In this document: piece by piece, positions 1 through 6,263 of the stretch
How positions within the stretch are numbered: the first letter of the stretch is position 1
How the letters are laid out: each line of letters begins with the position of its first letter
Assembly (NCBI GenBank): GCA_002339265.1
Contig: DDKG01000278.1
Coordinates: 1 to 9,617, forward strand
DNA length: 9,617 bases
Direction of reading: 5' to 3'
Origin: Massilia sp. UBA2604
GTDB lineage: Bacteria > Pseudomonadota > Gammaproteobacteria > Burkholderiales > Burkholderiaceae_D
Translations under genes and position numbers: made by a program
Notes under the pieces: model-generated
Told to the model about the DNA's origin: nothing
Databases searched by the model: none
Seen by the model: only the letters and a program-made list of their open reading frames with translations

Positions 1-648
1 GGGCCGTCGGCCATTCCCCATTTCGAACGCCACGGCCTGGTCGATGCGGCGATGCTGGACCAGATGCGCAGCCGCCGCAATTACTATCCTTCGCTGGTGC
101 CGTCGGTGCCGCAAGCCTATACCCGGCTGCAGGACGGCCAGGAGGTCACGATCGGCGGCCGCGCGTGGCGCGTGATCACCGGCTTCGGCCACTCGCCAGA
201 ACACGCCTCGCTCTACTGCGCGGCGCTGAATGTGCTGGTCTCGGGCGATATGGTGTTGCCGCGGATCTCGACCAATGTCTCGGTGTTCGCGGTCGAGCCC
301 GAGGGCAATCCGCTCCAGCTCTACCTCGATTCGCTGTCGAAGTTCGCCGACCTGCCGGCGGACGTGCTGGTGCTGCCGTCGCACGGCAAGCCCTTCCGCG
401 GACTGCATACCCGCATCGCCCAGCTACGCGAGCACCATGTTGCGCGCCTGGCCGAGGTGATCGAGGCCTGCGCCACGCCACGTTCGGCGGCCGACATCGT
501 GCCGCTCATGTTCCGGCGGCCGCTCGATGCGCACCAGCTCAGTTTTGCCCTGGGCGAGGCCCTGGCCCACCTGCACATGCTGTGGCGCGACGGCCGGCTA
601 CACCGGGTCAAAGGTCACGATGGCGTGATGAAATTTCAACAAATCTAA
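1..648 (+). CDS. MBL-fold metallo-hydrolase with C-terminal winged-helix region (5' truncated)
   Basis: The reading frame is open from the first base, so the start lies outside the window and only the last 215 codons are seen. The visible part carries the later zinc-ligand motifs of the metallo-beta-lactamase fold: GHSPEH (His at 190-192), SGDMVLP (Asp at 247-249) and LPSHGKPFRG (His at 382-384). The first motif, HxHxDH, would be upstream of the window. After the last motif about 85 residues are predicted largely helical (THRIAQLREHHVARLAEVIEAC and onward). This resembles the C-terminal winged-helix extension of LACTB2-like and related MBL hydrolases. Such enzymes are usually soluble Zn-dependent thioesterases or hydrolases, but the substrate cannot be read from this sequence. 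The gene ends at the edge of an AT-rich gap with no obvious terminator. The fold call is strong; the specific function is unknown. Confidence 0.9.
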   Translation, partial: GPSAIPHFERHGLVDAAMLDQMRSRRNYYPSLVPSVPQAYTRLQDGQEVTIGGRAWRVITGFGHSPEHASLYCAALNVLVSGDMVLPRISTNVSVFAVEPEGNPLQLYLDSLSKFADLPADVLVLPSHGKPFRGLHTRIAQLREHHVARLAEVIEACATPRSAADIVPLMFRRPLDAHQLSFALGEALAHLHMLWRDGRLHRVKGHDGVMKFQQI

Positions 649-925
649 CAATACAATTGTAACCACTGGATACAATTCCGATGGTATGTGCGTTCTAGTC
701 ACCTTGTCTAAGTAATGATGCGTAGAGTTATTCATTTCGAATAATAGAAAATCTCATGAAAATCATGCTGTGCTGTATTGCTGTTGGGTATTAGTTGCAC
801 TGGACGTAAAAACTCTTAAAAAACCACATCATTGTTACATTTTAGTTGTATGATTTGGACCCTTGGCTTCTCATCCATAAGGAATACGAAGCCGCCCGTC
901 CAGTCTCAACAAACCCAGTATCACG
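649..925. promoter_or_regulatory. AT-rich intergenic leader with TACAATT/AATTGTA half-sites upstream of the HTH gene
   Basis: This 277-bp gap is clearly AT-richer than its surroundings and has no convincing ORF. It holds a perfect 10-bp palindrome TACAATTGTA (652-661). The right half of that palindrome also forms an inverted repeat, AATTGTA-N9-TACAATT (655-677). Further symmetric elements are TTATTC-N5-GAATAA (728-744) and CATGA-AAA-TCATG (755-767). A possible -10 hexamer TATGAT lies at 849-854, without a good -35 at the expected distance. These are direct observations. That they act as operators, perhaps for the adjacent HTH protein, is inference. Confidence 0.45.
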
Positions 926-1345
926 ATGAATTCAACGAATGAACGGGAGAGCTTCAGTGAGCGACTGCAGCAGGCCCTGAAGAACGCACACTACTCGCCC
1001 GACAGCCCGACCCGCCTGGCCAGAGAATTTAATATCCGCTTCGAAGGCCGTCCAATCACGGTCCACGCGGCCCGCAAATGGCTGGTAGGCGAAGCCATCC
1101 CCACCCAGGAAAAACTGCGCATGATCGCCCAATGGCTGGGCGTGCCGGCCGACTGGCTGCGCTTCGGCGGCGCCGAGCAGGCCGCCAGTCTTGACGCCGC
1201 CAATGGTGGCGGCGCCCGCTTCGAATCGGCCGACGTCAAACTGATCGCCGACCTGCAGCGCCTGGATGAACACCACCGCCAGCTGGCGCGCGAGTTCATC
1301 CGTATGCTGGTGCGCATGAATCACCAGAAAACGGAAGCGAAGTAA
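926..1345 (+). CDS. HTH (XRE/Cro-C1-like) transcriptional regulator
   Basis: This encodes a 139-residue soluble protein. Residues about 10-80 look like a lambda-repressor-type helix-turn-helix domain: helix SERLQQALKNA, then SPTRLAREFNIRF, a likely recognition helix TVHAARKWLVGEAIPT (45-60), and LRMIAQWLGVPADWLRFG (65-81). The pattern in which the protein names target cells of the HTH by LAREFN... and KWL.GE.IPT is typical of small phage-repressor-like regulators of betaproteobacteria. A linker rich in Ala and Gly (about 85-98) leads to a C-terminal helix (100-133, VKLIADLQRLDEHHRQLAREFIRMLVRM) that probably dimerises. There is no peptidase or ligand domain. The ATG at 926 is the only start in an open frame that begins after a stop at 878-880. 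No Shine-Dalgarno sequence sits next to it; AAGGA at 879-883 is too far away. Its targets are unknown; autoregulation through the AT-rich leader is a reasonable guess. Confidence 0.85.
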   Translation: MNSTNERESFSERLQQALKNAHYSPDSPTRLAREFNIRFEGRPITVHAARKWLVGEAIPTQEKLRMIAQWLGVPADWLRFGGAEQAASLDAANGGGARFESADVKLIADLQRLDEHHRQLAREFIRMLVRMNHQKTEAK

Positions 1346-1472
1346 GCCGGCTCCTCCGGGGCTTGCACTTTTCGTCATGCCGGGCCGCACAAACGGCCGC
1401 AGCTGGGTCATAATCTGTTCAGGTGGCAGCACGTCCGCCACCGCCCCAGGTCCACCCAGGAGCAGCTGACGC

Positions 1473-1646
1473 ATGCGAAACAACTACGCCAATACCGCCC
1501 AGCTCAAGGATTTGATGACGGCGCCGCCCATGACGGCAGCGCGTCATGCCGAGGTCATGCGAGAACGCAATGCCCGGCGACGAATGCTTGAAGAGGCGCG
1601 CGAGTTGAAGAAGTCCGAAGACAAGCAGTACGACGACAAGCGCTGA
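1473..1646 (+). CDS. small charged protein, 57 residues, family not recognised
   Basis: The frame from ATG 1473 to TGA 1644-1646 encodes a 57-residue protein. It starts MRNNYANTAQLKDLMTAPPM and continues into a highly charged helix (AEVMRERNARRRMLEEARELKKSEDKQYDDKR). An AGGAG at 1458-1462 lies 10 nt upstream of the ATG, a slightly long but usable Shine-Dalgarno spacing. The composition (many Glu, Arg and Lys, no Cys, no hydrophobic segment) suggests a soluble helical protein, possibly coiled-coil or nucleic-acid associated. It sits 127 nt after the HTH gene on the same strand and could be co-transcribed. I do not recognise a family. Support for being real comes from the ribosome site, the protein-like composition, the placement filling the gap, and a stem-loop right at its stop. 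Confidence 0.6.
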   Translation: MRNNYANTAQLKDLMTAPPMTAARHAEVMRERNARRRMLEEARELKKSEDKQYDDKR

Positions 1647-1680
1647 ACGCGTGCACCGGCAGGACGCTGGTGCGCGTTCA
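1644..1680. terminator. stem-loop between convergent genes, spanning both stop codons
   Basis: TGAACGCG (1644-1651) pairs perfectly with CGCGTTCA (1673-1680). After a 2-nt bulge, CACC (1654-1657) pairs with GGTG (1669-1672), leaving an 11-nt loop. The first three bases are the stop of the 57-residue gene and the last three are the stop (reverse strand) of ubiX. The symmetry would serve both transcripts, as expected of a bidirectional terminator. No T-run follows on either side, so intrinsic termination is uncertain. Confidence 0.45.
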
Positions 1681-2271
1681 GGCGTCTTGTTCGCCCTTCA
1701 TGCCGCCCCAGCGGGCGGCTTGGGCATTCTCTATCCCTAATAAATCCACGACACGGTCCACCGTGTGCTCGACCATGTCCGCGATCGTCGCCGGCCGGTG
1801 ATAGAAGCTTGGCAGGGGAGGGAAGACGATGCCGCCCATCTCGGTCACGGCCGTCATATTGCGCAGGTGCGCCAGGTTGAAGGGCGTTTCGCGCACCATC
1901 AGGACCAGGCGCCGGCGTTCCTTCAGGATCACGTCGGCCGCGCGTGTCACAAGGTTATCAGAAAAACCATGGGCCACCGCCGCCAGCGTTTTCATCGAAC
2001 AGGGGGCAATCACCATGCCGTCGGTCTGGAACGAGCCGCTGGCGATGGAGGCGCCGACGTCGCGGTTGCGATGGACGACGTGGGCCAGCGCTTCGGCGTC
2101 GCGCCGCTGCAGGCCGAGTTCCTGGTGCAGGGTGAGGGAGGCGGCGTCGGAAACGACCAGGTGGGTCTCGACGCCAGGGGTGCCGTGCAGCCGCCGCAGC
2201 AGCTGCACGCCATAGGTCGCGCCGGTTGCGCCGGTGATGGCGACAACGATACGACGCGGACGATCGGCCAT
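1678..2271 (-). CDS. ubiX: flavin prenyltransferase UbiX
   Basis: This 197-residue protein matches the UbiX family in length and motifs. It has the N-terminal flavin-binding loop VAITGATGATYG (10-21), SGSFQTDGMVIAPCSMKTLA (78-97), LVLMVRETP (122-130) and the C-terminal PPLPSFYHRP (151-160). UbiX joins a dimethylallyl group to reduced FMN to make prenylated FMN. UbiD decarboxylases use this cofactor, including the one in ubiquinone synthesis. The enzyme is cytosolic and usually dodecameric. The family often has GASGA where this one has GATGA, a mild substitution. The ATG at 2269-2271 lies 4 nt after the grxD stop, so the two genes are almost certainly one operon with coupled translation; no strong separate ribosome site is visible. 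The assignment is secure. Confidence 0.96.
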   Translation of the reverse strand: MADRPRRIVVAITGATGATYGVQLLRRLHGTPGVETHLVVSDAASLTLHQELGLQRRDAEALAHVVHRNRDVGASIASGSFQTDGMVIAPCSMKTLAAVAHGFSDNLVTRAADVILKERRRLVLMVRETPFNLAHLRNMTAVTEMGGIVFPPLPSFYHRPATIADMVEHTVDRVVDLLGIENAQAARWGGMKGEQDA

Positions 2272-2275
2272 GCGA

Positions 2276-2590
2276 TCAGTCGTTCTTCAGCAGGGTCTGC
2301 AGTTCGCCGGACTCGTACATCTCGTTCATGATGTCGGTGCCGCCGATGAACTCGCCCTTCACGTACAGCTGTGGAATGGTCGGCCAGTTCGAGTAGTCCT
2401 TGATGCCCTGGCGCACTTCGGCGTCGTCCAGCACATTGACGGTGGCGACGTTGTCAACGCCGCAGGCTTTCAGGATCTGGATGGCGCGGCCCGAGAAGCC
2501 GCACTGCGGGAACTGGGCGGTGCCCTTCATGAACAGCACGACCGGGGTGTTGGTCACGGTTTCTTTGATCCAGGTTTGCACGTCGCTCAT
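2276..2590 (-). CDS. grxD: monothiol glutaredoxin, Grx4/GrxD family
   Basis: This 104-residue protein has the CGFS active site (in [16 protein letters not shown], Cys30) that defines monothiol glutaredoxins. It also has the glutathione-binding features [20 protein letters not shown] (69-88) and the lysine in VVLFMKGT (17-24). Proteins of this class bind a [2Fe-2S] cluster as a glutathione-bridged dimer, or as a heterodimer with BolA-type partners, and pass it to Fe-S client proteins in the cytosol. Length and motifs fit full-length bacterial GrxD with no fusion. It is the first gene of the grxD-ubiX pair. A weak ribosome site (AAAGG, reverse strand, 2600-2604) lies about 9 nt before the ATG, and possible -10 hexamers (TATAGA/TAGAAT reverse, 2632-2639) lie about 45 nt upstream. 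Confidence 0.97.
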   Translation of the reverse strand: MSDVQTWIKETVTNTPVVLFMKGTAQFPQCGFSGRAIQILKACGVDNVATVNVLDDAEVRQGIKDYSNWPTIPQLYVKGEFIGGTDIMNEMYESGELQTLLKND

Positions 2591-2631
2591 TTGATTCTGC
2601 CTTTGAAGAAAAGGAATAAGTAGATGGCGAC

Positions 2632-2639
2632 ATTCTATA
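2632..2639 (-). promoter_or_regulatory. candidate -10 region of grxD-ubiX
   Basis: Read on the minus strand, this stretch gives overlapping TATAGA and TAGAAT hexamers. They are placed so that transcription would start about 35 nt before the grxD ATG. No good TTGACA-like -35 is found 16-18 nt upstream. The region where it should be falls inside the hairpin at 2641-2669. Confidence 0.35.
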
Positions 2640-2640
2640 A

Positions 2641-2693
2641 CGACTTGGCCGACAAAGTTGGCCGAGTCGCCCCCACGCAGGTGGGGGCCAAGT
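2641..2693. repeat. two adjacent strong hairpins with a mutually exclusive long pairing
   Basis: Hairpin 1 pairs CGACTTGGCC (2641-2650) with GGCCGAGTCG (2660-2669), 10 bp with one G-T wobble and a 9-nt loop. Hairpin 2 pairs GCCCCCAC (2669-2676) with GTGGGGGC (2681-2688), 8 perfect GC-rich pairs with a GCAG loop. Alternatively ACTTGGCC (2643-2650) can pair with GGCCAAGT (2686-2693), which would break both. The element lies between the candidate divergent promoters of grxD and the small membrane protein, so it may not be transcribed from either. Its function is unknown: DNA-level operator, back-to-back terminator, or a dispersed palindromic repeat. Confidence 0.6.
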
Positions 2694-2720
2694 TAGCATG
2701 GCCGTCGACTGCCGGTGGTC

Positions 2721-2740
2721 TGCGGTATCATCGACTGGTT
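2721..2740 (+). promoter_or_regulatory. candidate promoter of the first small membrane protein
   Basis: TGCGGTATCATCGACTGGTT contains a -10-like TATCAT (2726-2731) 37 nt before the ATG at 2763. A near copy (17 of 20 positions) lies before the second membrane-protein gene at almost the same distance. That similarity is the main support, because no convincing -35 is visible. Confidence 0.5.
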
Positions 2741-2762
2741 CAAGATTATCAAGAAACACACG

Positions 2763-3074
2763 ATGAAGACGTTTGCTACCTTGCCCCCAGTGGCCATGTG
2801 GGTGTTCGCAGCCTTGCTGGGACTGCCTGCCTTGTACGATATCGCCGGCGCCATCTCGCGCGGCTGGCTTGCCGGCATCTTCTTCGCGCTCGGACCGCTG
2901 ATGATGGCGCTGTACCTTGCCTGGTGCGCGCTGCAGCGGCGCGCCGGCCGCACGGCATTGCTCGAGTCGCCGCGCGCGACGCTGATCGGCTATATCTGCT
3001 TCGGCGCCTTTGTCGGCAGCTTCCTGGTCAAGATCATGACCCAGGGCTCGACGCTGAAACTGGCTGGTTTTTGA
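2763..3074 (+). CDS. small three-helix membrane protein A, family not recognised
   Basis: This encodes 103 residues with three hydrophobic segments: about 8-30 (MWVFAALLGLPALYDIAGAI), 34-57 (LAGIFFALGPLMMALYLAWC) and 73-93 (TLIGYICFGAFVGSFLV). A basic loop QRRAGR separates the second and third. It is probably an inner-membrane protein. I chose the ATG at 2763 because the promoter-like TATCAT at 2726-2731 excludes an in-frame GTG further upstream at 2715, and because the start then matches the organisation of the next gene. The ribosome site is weak. It is a clear relative of the following gene: both share AALLG-x-P-x-L, then G-x-I-x-R, a Tyr/Ala-rich second helix, a basic loop and LIG at the start of helix three. 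I cannot assign a function. Confidence 0.8.
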   Translation: MKTFATLPPVAMWVFAALLGLPALYDIAGAISRGWLAGIFFALGPLMMALYLAWCALQRRAGRTALLESPRATLIGYICFGAFVGSFLVKIMTQGSTLKLAGF

Positions 3075-3092
3075 CGCTTATGCGACCGGCAT

Positions 3093-3112
3093 TGCGGTAT
3101 GATCGGCCGGTT
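3093..3112 (+). promoter_or_regulatory. candidate promoter of the second small membrane protein
   Basis: TGCGGTATGATCGGCCGGTT carries the -10-like TATGAT (3098-3103), 38 nt before the ATG at 3136. It nearly repeats the element at 2721-2740. An inverted repeat ACCGGC-N15-GCCGGT (3085-3090 and 3106-3111) brackets the hexamer. A TTGACG at 3071-3076 is 21 nt away, too far for a standard -35. Confidence 0.5.
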
Positions 3113-3135
3113 TGTCATTTGATATTGGAGTAACG

Positions 3136-3423
3136 ATGCAGCAACCCCGCCCGCGCGTCCCATCGCCGACCATGAACTTCGTGATCGCCGCCCTGCTGGG
3201 CGTTCCCGGCCTGCTGAACGTCTACGGCGGCATCACCCGCTCCAGCGTGGGCGACATCCTGTCCGGCCTGGCCGCGCTGATCTATGCCGCGCTGCTGGTG
3301 CGCGACGCCCTGCACATCAAGAAGACCGGCCTGCCGGCCATCCCGCAGGCGCGCATGCTGCTGATCGGCTTCGGCTGCCTGACGGTCTACCTGATCGGCA
3401 TGTTCATGAAGCACAGCGGATAA
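3136..3423 (+). CDS. small three-helix membrane protein B, paralogue of protein A
   Basis: This encodes 95 residues with three predicted membrane helices: about 14-34 (NFVIAALLGVPGLLNVYGGI), 38-57 (ILSGLAALIYAALLVRDAL) and 74-91 (MLLIGFGCLTVYLIGMFM), with a basic loop HIKKTG between the last two. The start is decided by GGAG at 3127-3130, 5 nt before ATG 3136, an ideal Shine-Dalgarno. An upstream in-frame TTG at 3112 is rejected because it precedes this site. It is preceded by protein A with 61 nt between stop and start, and the two align over most of their length, so they look like a tandem duplication. Its last 20 nt overlap the antisense GNAT gene. Its role is unknown. Confidence 0.87.
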   Translation: MQQPRPRVPSPTMNFVIAALLGVPGLLNVYGGITRSSVGDILSGLAALIYAALLVRDALHIKKTGLPAIPQARMLLIGFGCLTVYLIGMFMKHSG

Positions 3424-3862
3424 GCTGCCTGCCCAGGCAGATCGACACGGCGCGGCCGACGTAGCGGCCGTAGGGCGGCACTTCCGCGTAGCCGTGCCGT
3501 TCGTAGAAACCGACCGCGCGCGCGTTCACGCGCCGCGTCGACAGCCATAATTGACGGTAGCCGCAGGCAGCGGCATGCCGTTCCAGCTCGGCCAGGATGT
3601 GCGCGCCGGCGCCGCTGCCGGGGCACGCATACATCCGCTTGACTTCACCGACCTCTCCCTCGAGCGGCCGCAGCGCGCCGCAGCCGACCGCCACGCCTTG
3701 CGTGTCGTAGGCGATCACGAAGACCGCGCCGGCCCCGCGGCAATCCTGCGGGTCGAACGACGAGGCGCCGCTGTCGCTCGTGATGGATGCCAGCGCGGCG
3801 TCGAGTTCCGAGATCAGGCGCCTGGCATCCACGCTGTCCGGATCGGCGCTGGCGACCCGCAT
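3404..3862 (-). CDS. GNAT-family N-acetyltransferase
   Basis: This encodes 152 residues with the layout of a single-domain GNAT fold: the beta4 strand VGEVKRMYACPG (71-82), the acetyl-CoA loop GSGAGAHILAELERHAAACG (82-101), then LWLSTRRVNARAVGFYERHGYAEVPPYG (105-132), which is the typical motif B with N-x-x-A-x-x-F-Y-x-x-x-G-Y/F. It would transfer acetyl from acetyl-CoA to an amine; the substrate is unknown. In motif A the usual R/Q-x-x-G-x-G/A reads CPGSGAGA, so the common arginine is missing. The ATG at 3860-3862 lies 4 nt after the tex stop, which sets the start and implies an operon with translational coupling. A longer frame opening inside tex is less likely. Confidence 0.88.
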   Translation of the reverse strand: MRVASADPDSVDARRLISELDAALASITSDSGASSFDPQDCRGAGAVFVIAYDTQGVAVGCGALRPLEGEVGEVKRMYACPGSGAGAHILAELERHAAACGYRQLWLSTRRVNARAVGFYERHGYAEVPPYGRYVGRAVSICLGRQLIRCAS

Positions 3863-3866
3863 CCGC

Positions 3867-6221
3867 TTATTTTCCGCGCAGCTTGGCGAAGGCGTCGGCC
3901 ATCGCATTGTTGGACGGCGGCGCCGAACGTTCCTGGCGCTGGTGCTGGGCCACGCGCTTGGCGTCCGTACGGTCGCCGCGCTGCTCCGGCCGCGAACCCG
4001 CCTGCGGCGCGCTGTCCGACAGGCGCATGGTCAGCGCAATGCGCTTGCGCTTGGGGTCCACTTCGAGCACCTTGACCTTGACCACCTGGCCAGCTTTCAC
4101 CACCGTGTGCGGATCCTTGACGAAGGTGTTCGACAGCGCCGAGATGTGGACCAGGCCATCCTGGTGCACGCCGATGTCCACGAAGGCGCCGAAGGCCGCG
4201 ACGTTGGTCACCACGCCTTCCAGGATCATGTCCGGACGCAGATCCGAGATCTCTTCCACGCCTTCCTTGAAGGTGGCGGTGGTGAATTCCGGACGCGGGT
4301 CGCGGCCCGGCTTTTCCAGCTCCTTCAGGATGTCGCTCACGGTCGGCACGCCGAATTTTTCATCGGCGTACTTCGACGGATTCAAGCCCTTGAGCAGCGA
4401 ACTGTCGCCGATCACGGCCTTCATGTCGCGTTTCACGTCGGCCAGGATCTTCTCGACCACCGGATACGATTCCGGGTGCACCGCCGACGCGTCCAGCGGA
4501 TTGGCGCCGTTCACGATGCGCAGGAAGCCTGCCGCTTGCTCGAAGGTCTTGTCGCCCAGACGCGGTACTTTCTTGAGCGCCGCGCGCGAGGCGAAGGCGC
4601 CGTTGGCGTCGCGGTAGGCCACGATGCCCTGGGCCACCGTGTTCGACAGGCCCGACACCCGCGCCAGCAGCGGCGCCGAGGCGGTGTTCACGTCCACGCC
4701 CACGGCGTTCACGCAATCCTCGACCACGGCGTCGAGCGAGCGCGCGAGCTGGGTCTGCGACACGTCGTGCTGGTACTGGCCGACGCCGATCGATTTCGGA
4801 TCGATCTTGACCAGTTCGGCAAGCGGATCCTGCAGGCGGCGCGCGATCGAGACCGCGCCGCGCAGCGACACGTCCATGTCGGGCAGCTCGCGCGAGGCGA
4901 ATTCGGATGCCGAATACACCGAGGCGCCCGCTTCCGAGACGACGATCTTGGTCAGCTTGAGTTCCGGCTGCTGTTTGATCAGGTCCTGCGCCAGCTTGTC
5001 GGTCTCGCGCGAGCCGGTGCCGTTGCCGATCGAGATCAGCGACACATTGTGCTTCGCGGCCAACTGGCCCAGCGTGTGCAGCGCGCCATGCCAGTCGTTG
5101 CGCGGCTGGTGCGGATAGACGGTGGCGGTATCGACCACCTTGCCGGTGGCGTCGACCACGGCCACTTTCACGCCGGTGCGCAGGCCCGGATCGAGGCCCA
5201 TGGTGGCGCGCTGGCCGGCCGGCGCCGCCAGCAGCAGGGCTTTCAAATTACGTGCGAAGACGCCGATCGCGTCCTGCTCCGCCTTGTCGCGCAGGGCGCC
5301 CATCAACTCGGTATCGAGGTGCATGAAGCTTTTCACGCGCCAGGTCCAGCGCGCGGTGTCCTGCAGCCACTTGTCGGCCGGGCGGCCCTGCGCCTTGATG
5401 CCGAAACGCGCCGCGATGCGGCCCTCGCACGGGTTCAGCGGCGCGTCCCACTTCGGTTTCTCGGGTTCCGAATCCAGGCGCAGGCTCACATCCAGCACGC
5501 CCTCGCGGCGACCGCGCAGCAGGGCCAGTGCGCGGTGCGATGGCACGGCGTTCAAGGGCTCGTTGTAGTCGAAGTAGTCGGCGAACTTTTCGCCCTCGTC
5601 TTCCTTGCCGGCGACGACTTTTGACTCCACCACGCCATGCTCCTGCACGTATTCGCGCAGCGACTGCAGCAGTTCGGCGTCTTCTGCAAAACGCTCCATC
5701 AGGATCTGGCGCGCGCCGTCCAGGGCGGCCTTGGTGTCCGCCACGCCGGGGTTGGCGCCGCCATCGGCATTGGTGAACGCCTCGCGCAGGTAGCCGCTCG
5801 CGACGTCCTCGGGGTTCAGCGTCGGATCGGCCAGCAGGCTGTCTGCCAGCGGCGCCAGGCCGGCCTCGATCGCGATCTGGGCCTTGGTGCGGCGCTTCTG
5901 CTTGTACGGCAAATACAGGTCTTCGAGGCGGGTTTTATCTTCCGCCATGGCGATGGCCTGCATCAGCTCGGGCGTCATCTTGTTCTGTTCCGTGATCGAC
6001 GCGACGATCGCGGCGCGCCGGTCTTCGAGCTCGCGCAGGTAGCGCAGGCGTTCTTCGAGCAGGCGCAATTGGACGTCGTCGAGACCGCCCGTGGCTTCCT
6101 TGCGGTAGCGGGCGATGAAGGGCACGGTGGCGCCTTCGTCGAGCAGGGCGATGGCGGCGGCCACCTGGGCCGGCCTGGCGGCGAGTTCTTGGGCGAGGCG
6201 TTGTTCGATGGATGGCAGCAT
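3867..6221 (-). CDS. tex: Tex family transcription accessory protein (S1 RNA-binding)
   Basis: This 784-residue protein has the normal length and domain order of bacterial Tex. The N-terminal helical region begins [17 protein letters not shown] and contains [17 protein letters not shown] (33-49) and [14 protein letters not shown] (101-114). A YqgF/RNase-H-like domain follows ([17 protein letters not shown] at 341-357, [14 protein letters not shown] at 427-440). Then come helix-hairpin-helix repeats (about 495-570, including [24 protein letters not shown] and VPRLGD) and an S1 domain (about 662-733, [26 protein letters not shown]). A basic, Gln-rich tail ends in [12 protein letters not shown]. 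Tex proteins bind nucleic acid and affect transcription and translation; the exact role is not settled. The ATG matches the family start, though no strong ribosome site is seen. It heads a two-gene operon with the GNAT gene and is divergent from the SNF2 gene. Confidence 0.97.
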   Translation of the reverse strand: MLPSIEQRLAQELAARPAQVAAAIALLDEGATVPFIARYRKEATGGLDDVQLRLLEERLRYLRELEDRRAAIVASITEQNKMTPELMQAIAMAEDKTRLEDLYLPYKQKRRTKAQIAIEAGLAPLADSLLADPTLNPEDVASGYLREAFTNADGGANPGVADTKAALDGARQILMERFAEDAELLQSLREYVQEHGVVESKVVAGKEDEGEKFADYFDYNEPLNAVPSHRALALLRGRREGVLDVSLRLDSEPEKPKWDAPLNPCEGRIAARFGIKAQGRPADKWLQDTARWTWRVKSFMHLDTELMGALRDKAEQDAIGVFARNLKALLLAAPAGQRATMGLDPGLRTGVKVAVVDATGKVVDTATVYPHQPRNDWHGALHTLGQLAAKHNVSLISIGNGTGSRETDKLAQDLIKQQPELKLTKIVVSEAGASVYSASEFASRELPDMDVSLRGAVSIARRLQDPLAELVKIDPKSIGVGQYQHDVSQTQLARSLDAVVEDCVNAVGVDVNTASAPLLARVSGLSNTVAQGIVAYRDANGAFASRAALKKVPRLGDKTFEQAAGFLRIVNGANPLDASAVHPESYPVVEKILADVKRDMKAVIGDSSLLKGLNPSKYADEKFGVPTVSDILKELEKPGRDPRPEFTTATFKEGVEEISDLRPDMILEGVVTNVAAFGAFVDIGVHQDGLVHISALSNTFVKDPHTVVKAGQVVKVKVLEVDPKRKRIALTMRLSDSAPQAGSRPEQRGDRTDAKRVAQHQRQERSAPPSNNAMADAFAKLRGK

Positions 6222-6257
6222 GGATCGTGAATCGTTGTATCGAAGATCAAGCGATCA

Positions 6258-6263
6258 ATGATA
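6258..6263 (-). promoter_or_regulatory. candidate -10 of tex
   Basis: On the minus strand the hexamer TATCAT (in GGGTATCATTGATC) lies 36 nt before the tex ATG. It resembles the -10-like elements of the two small membrane-protein genes. No good -35 is apparent at 17 nt. Confidence 0.4.

Noticed and set aside
1383..1398. Hairpin GGCCG-N6-CGGCC after the HTH gene as a terminator
   Set aside because: Only 5 bp and no T-run, and it lies between two probably co-transcribed genes. In GC-rich DNA such a stem is expected by chance.
932..1483. 183-codon minus-strand frame opposite the HTH gene
   Set aside because: It fully covers the HTH gene and the start of the 57-residue gene in antisense. The HTH gene has clear domain support and this frame has none.
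3112..3135. Upstream TTG start for membrane protein B
   Set aside because: An ideal GGAG at 3127-3130 points to the ATG at 3136, and the TTG would sit only a few bases after the -10 element.
3780..5624. 614-codon open frame on the + strand opposite tex
   Set aside because: It lies antisense to a secure tex gene. Its translation is rich in His, Arg, Gln and Ala with no domain pattern, as expected of the mirror frame of a GC-rich gene.
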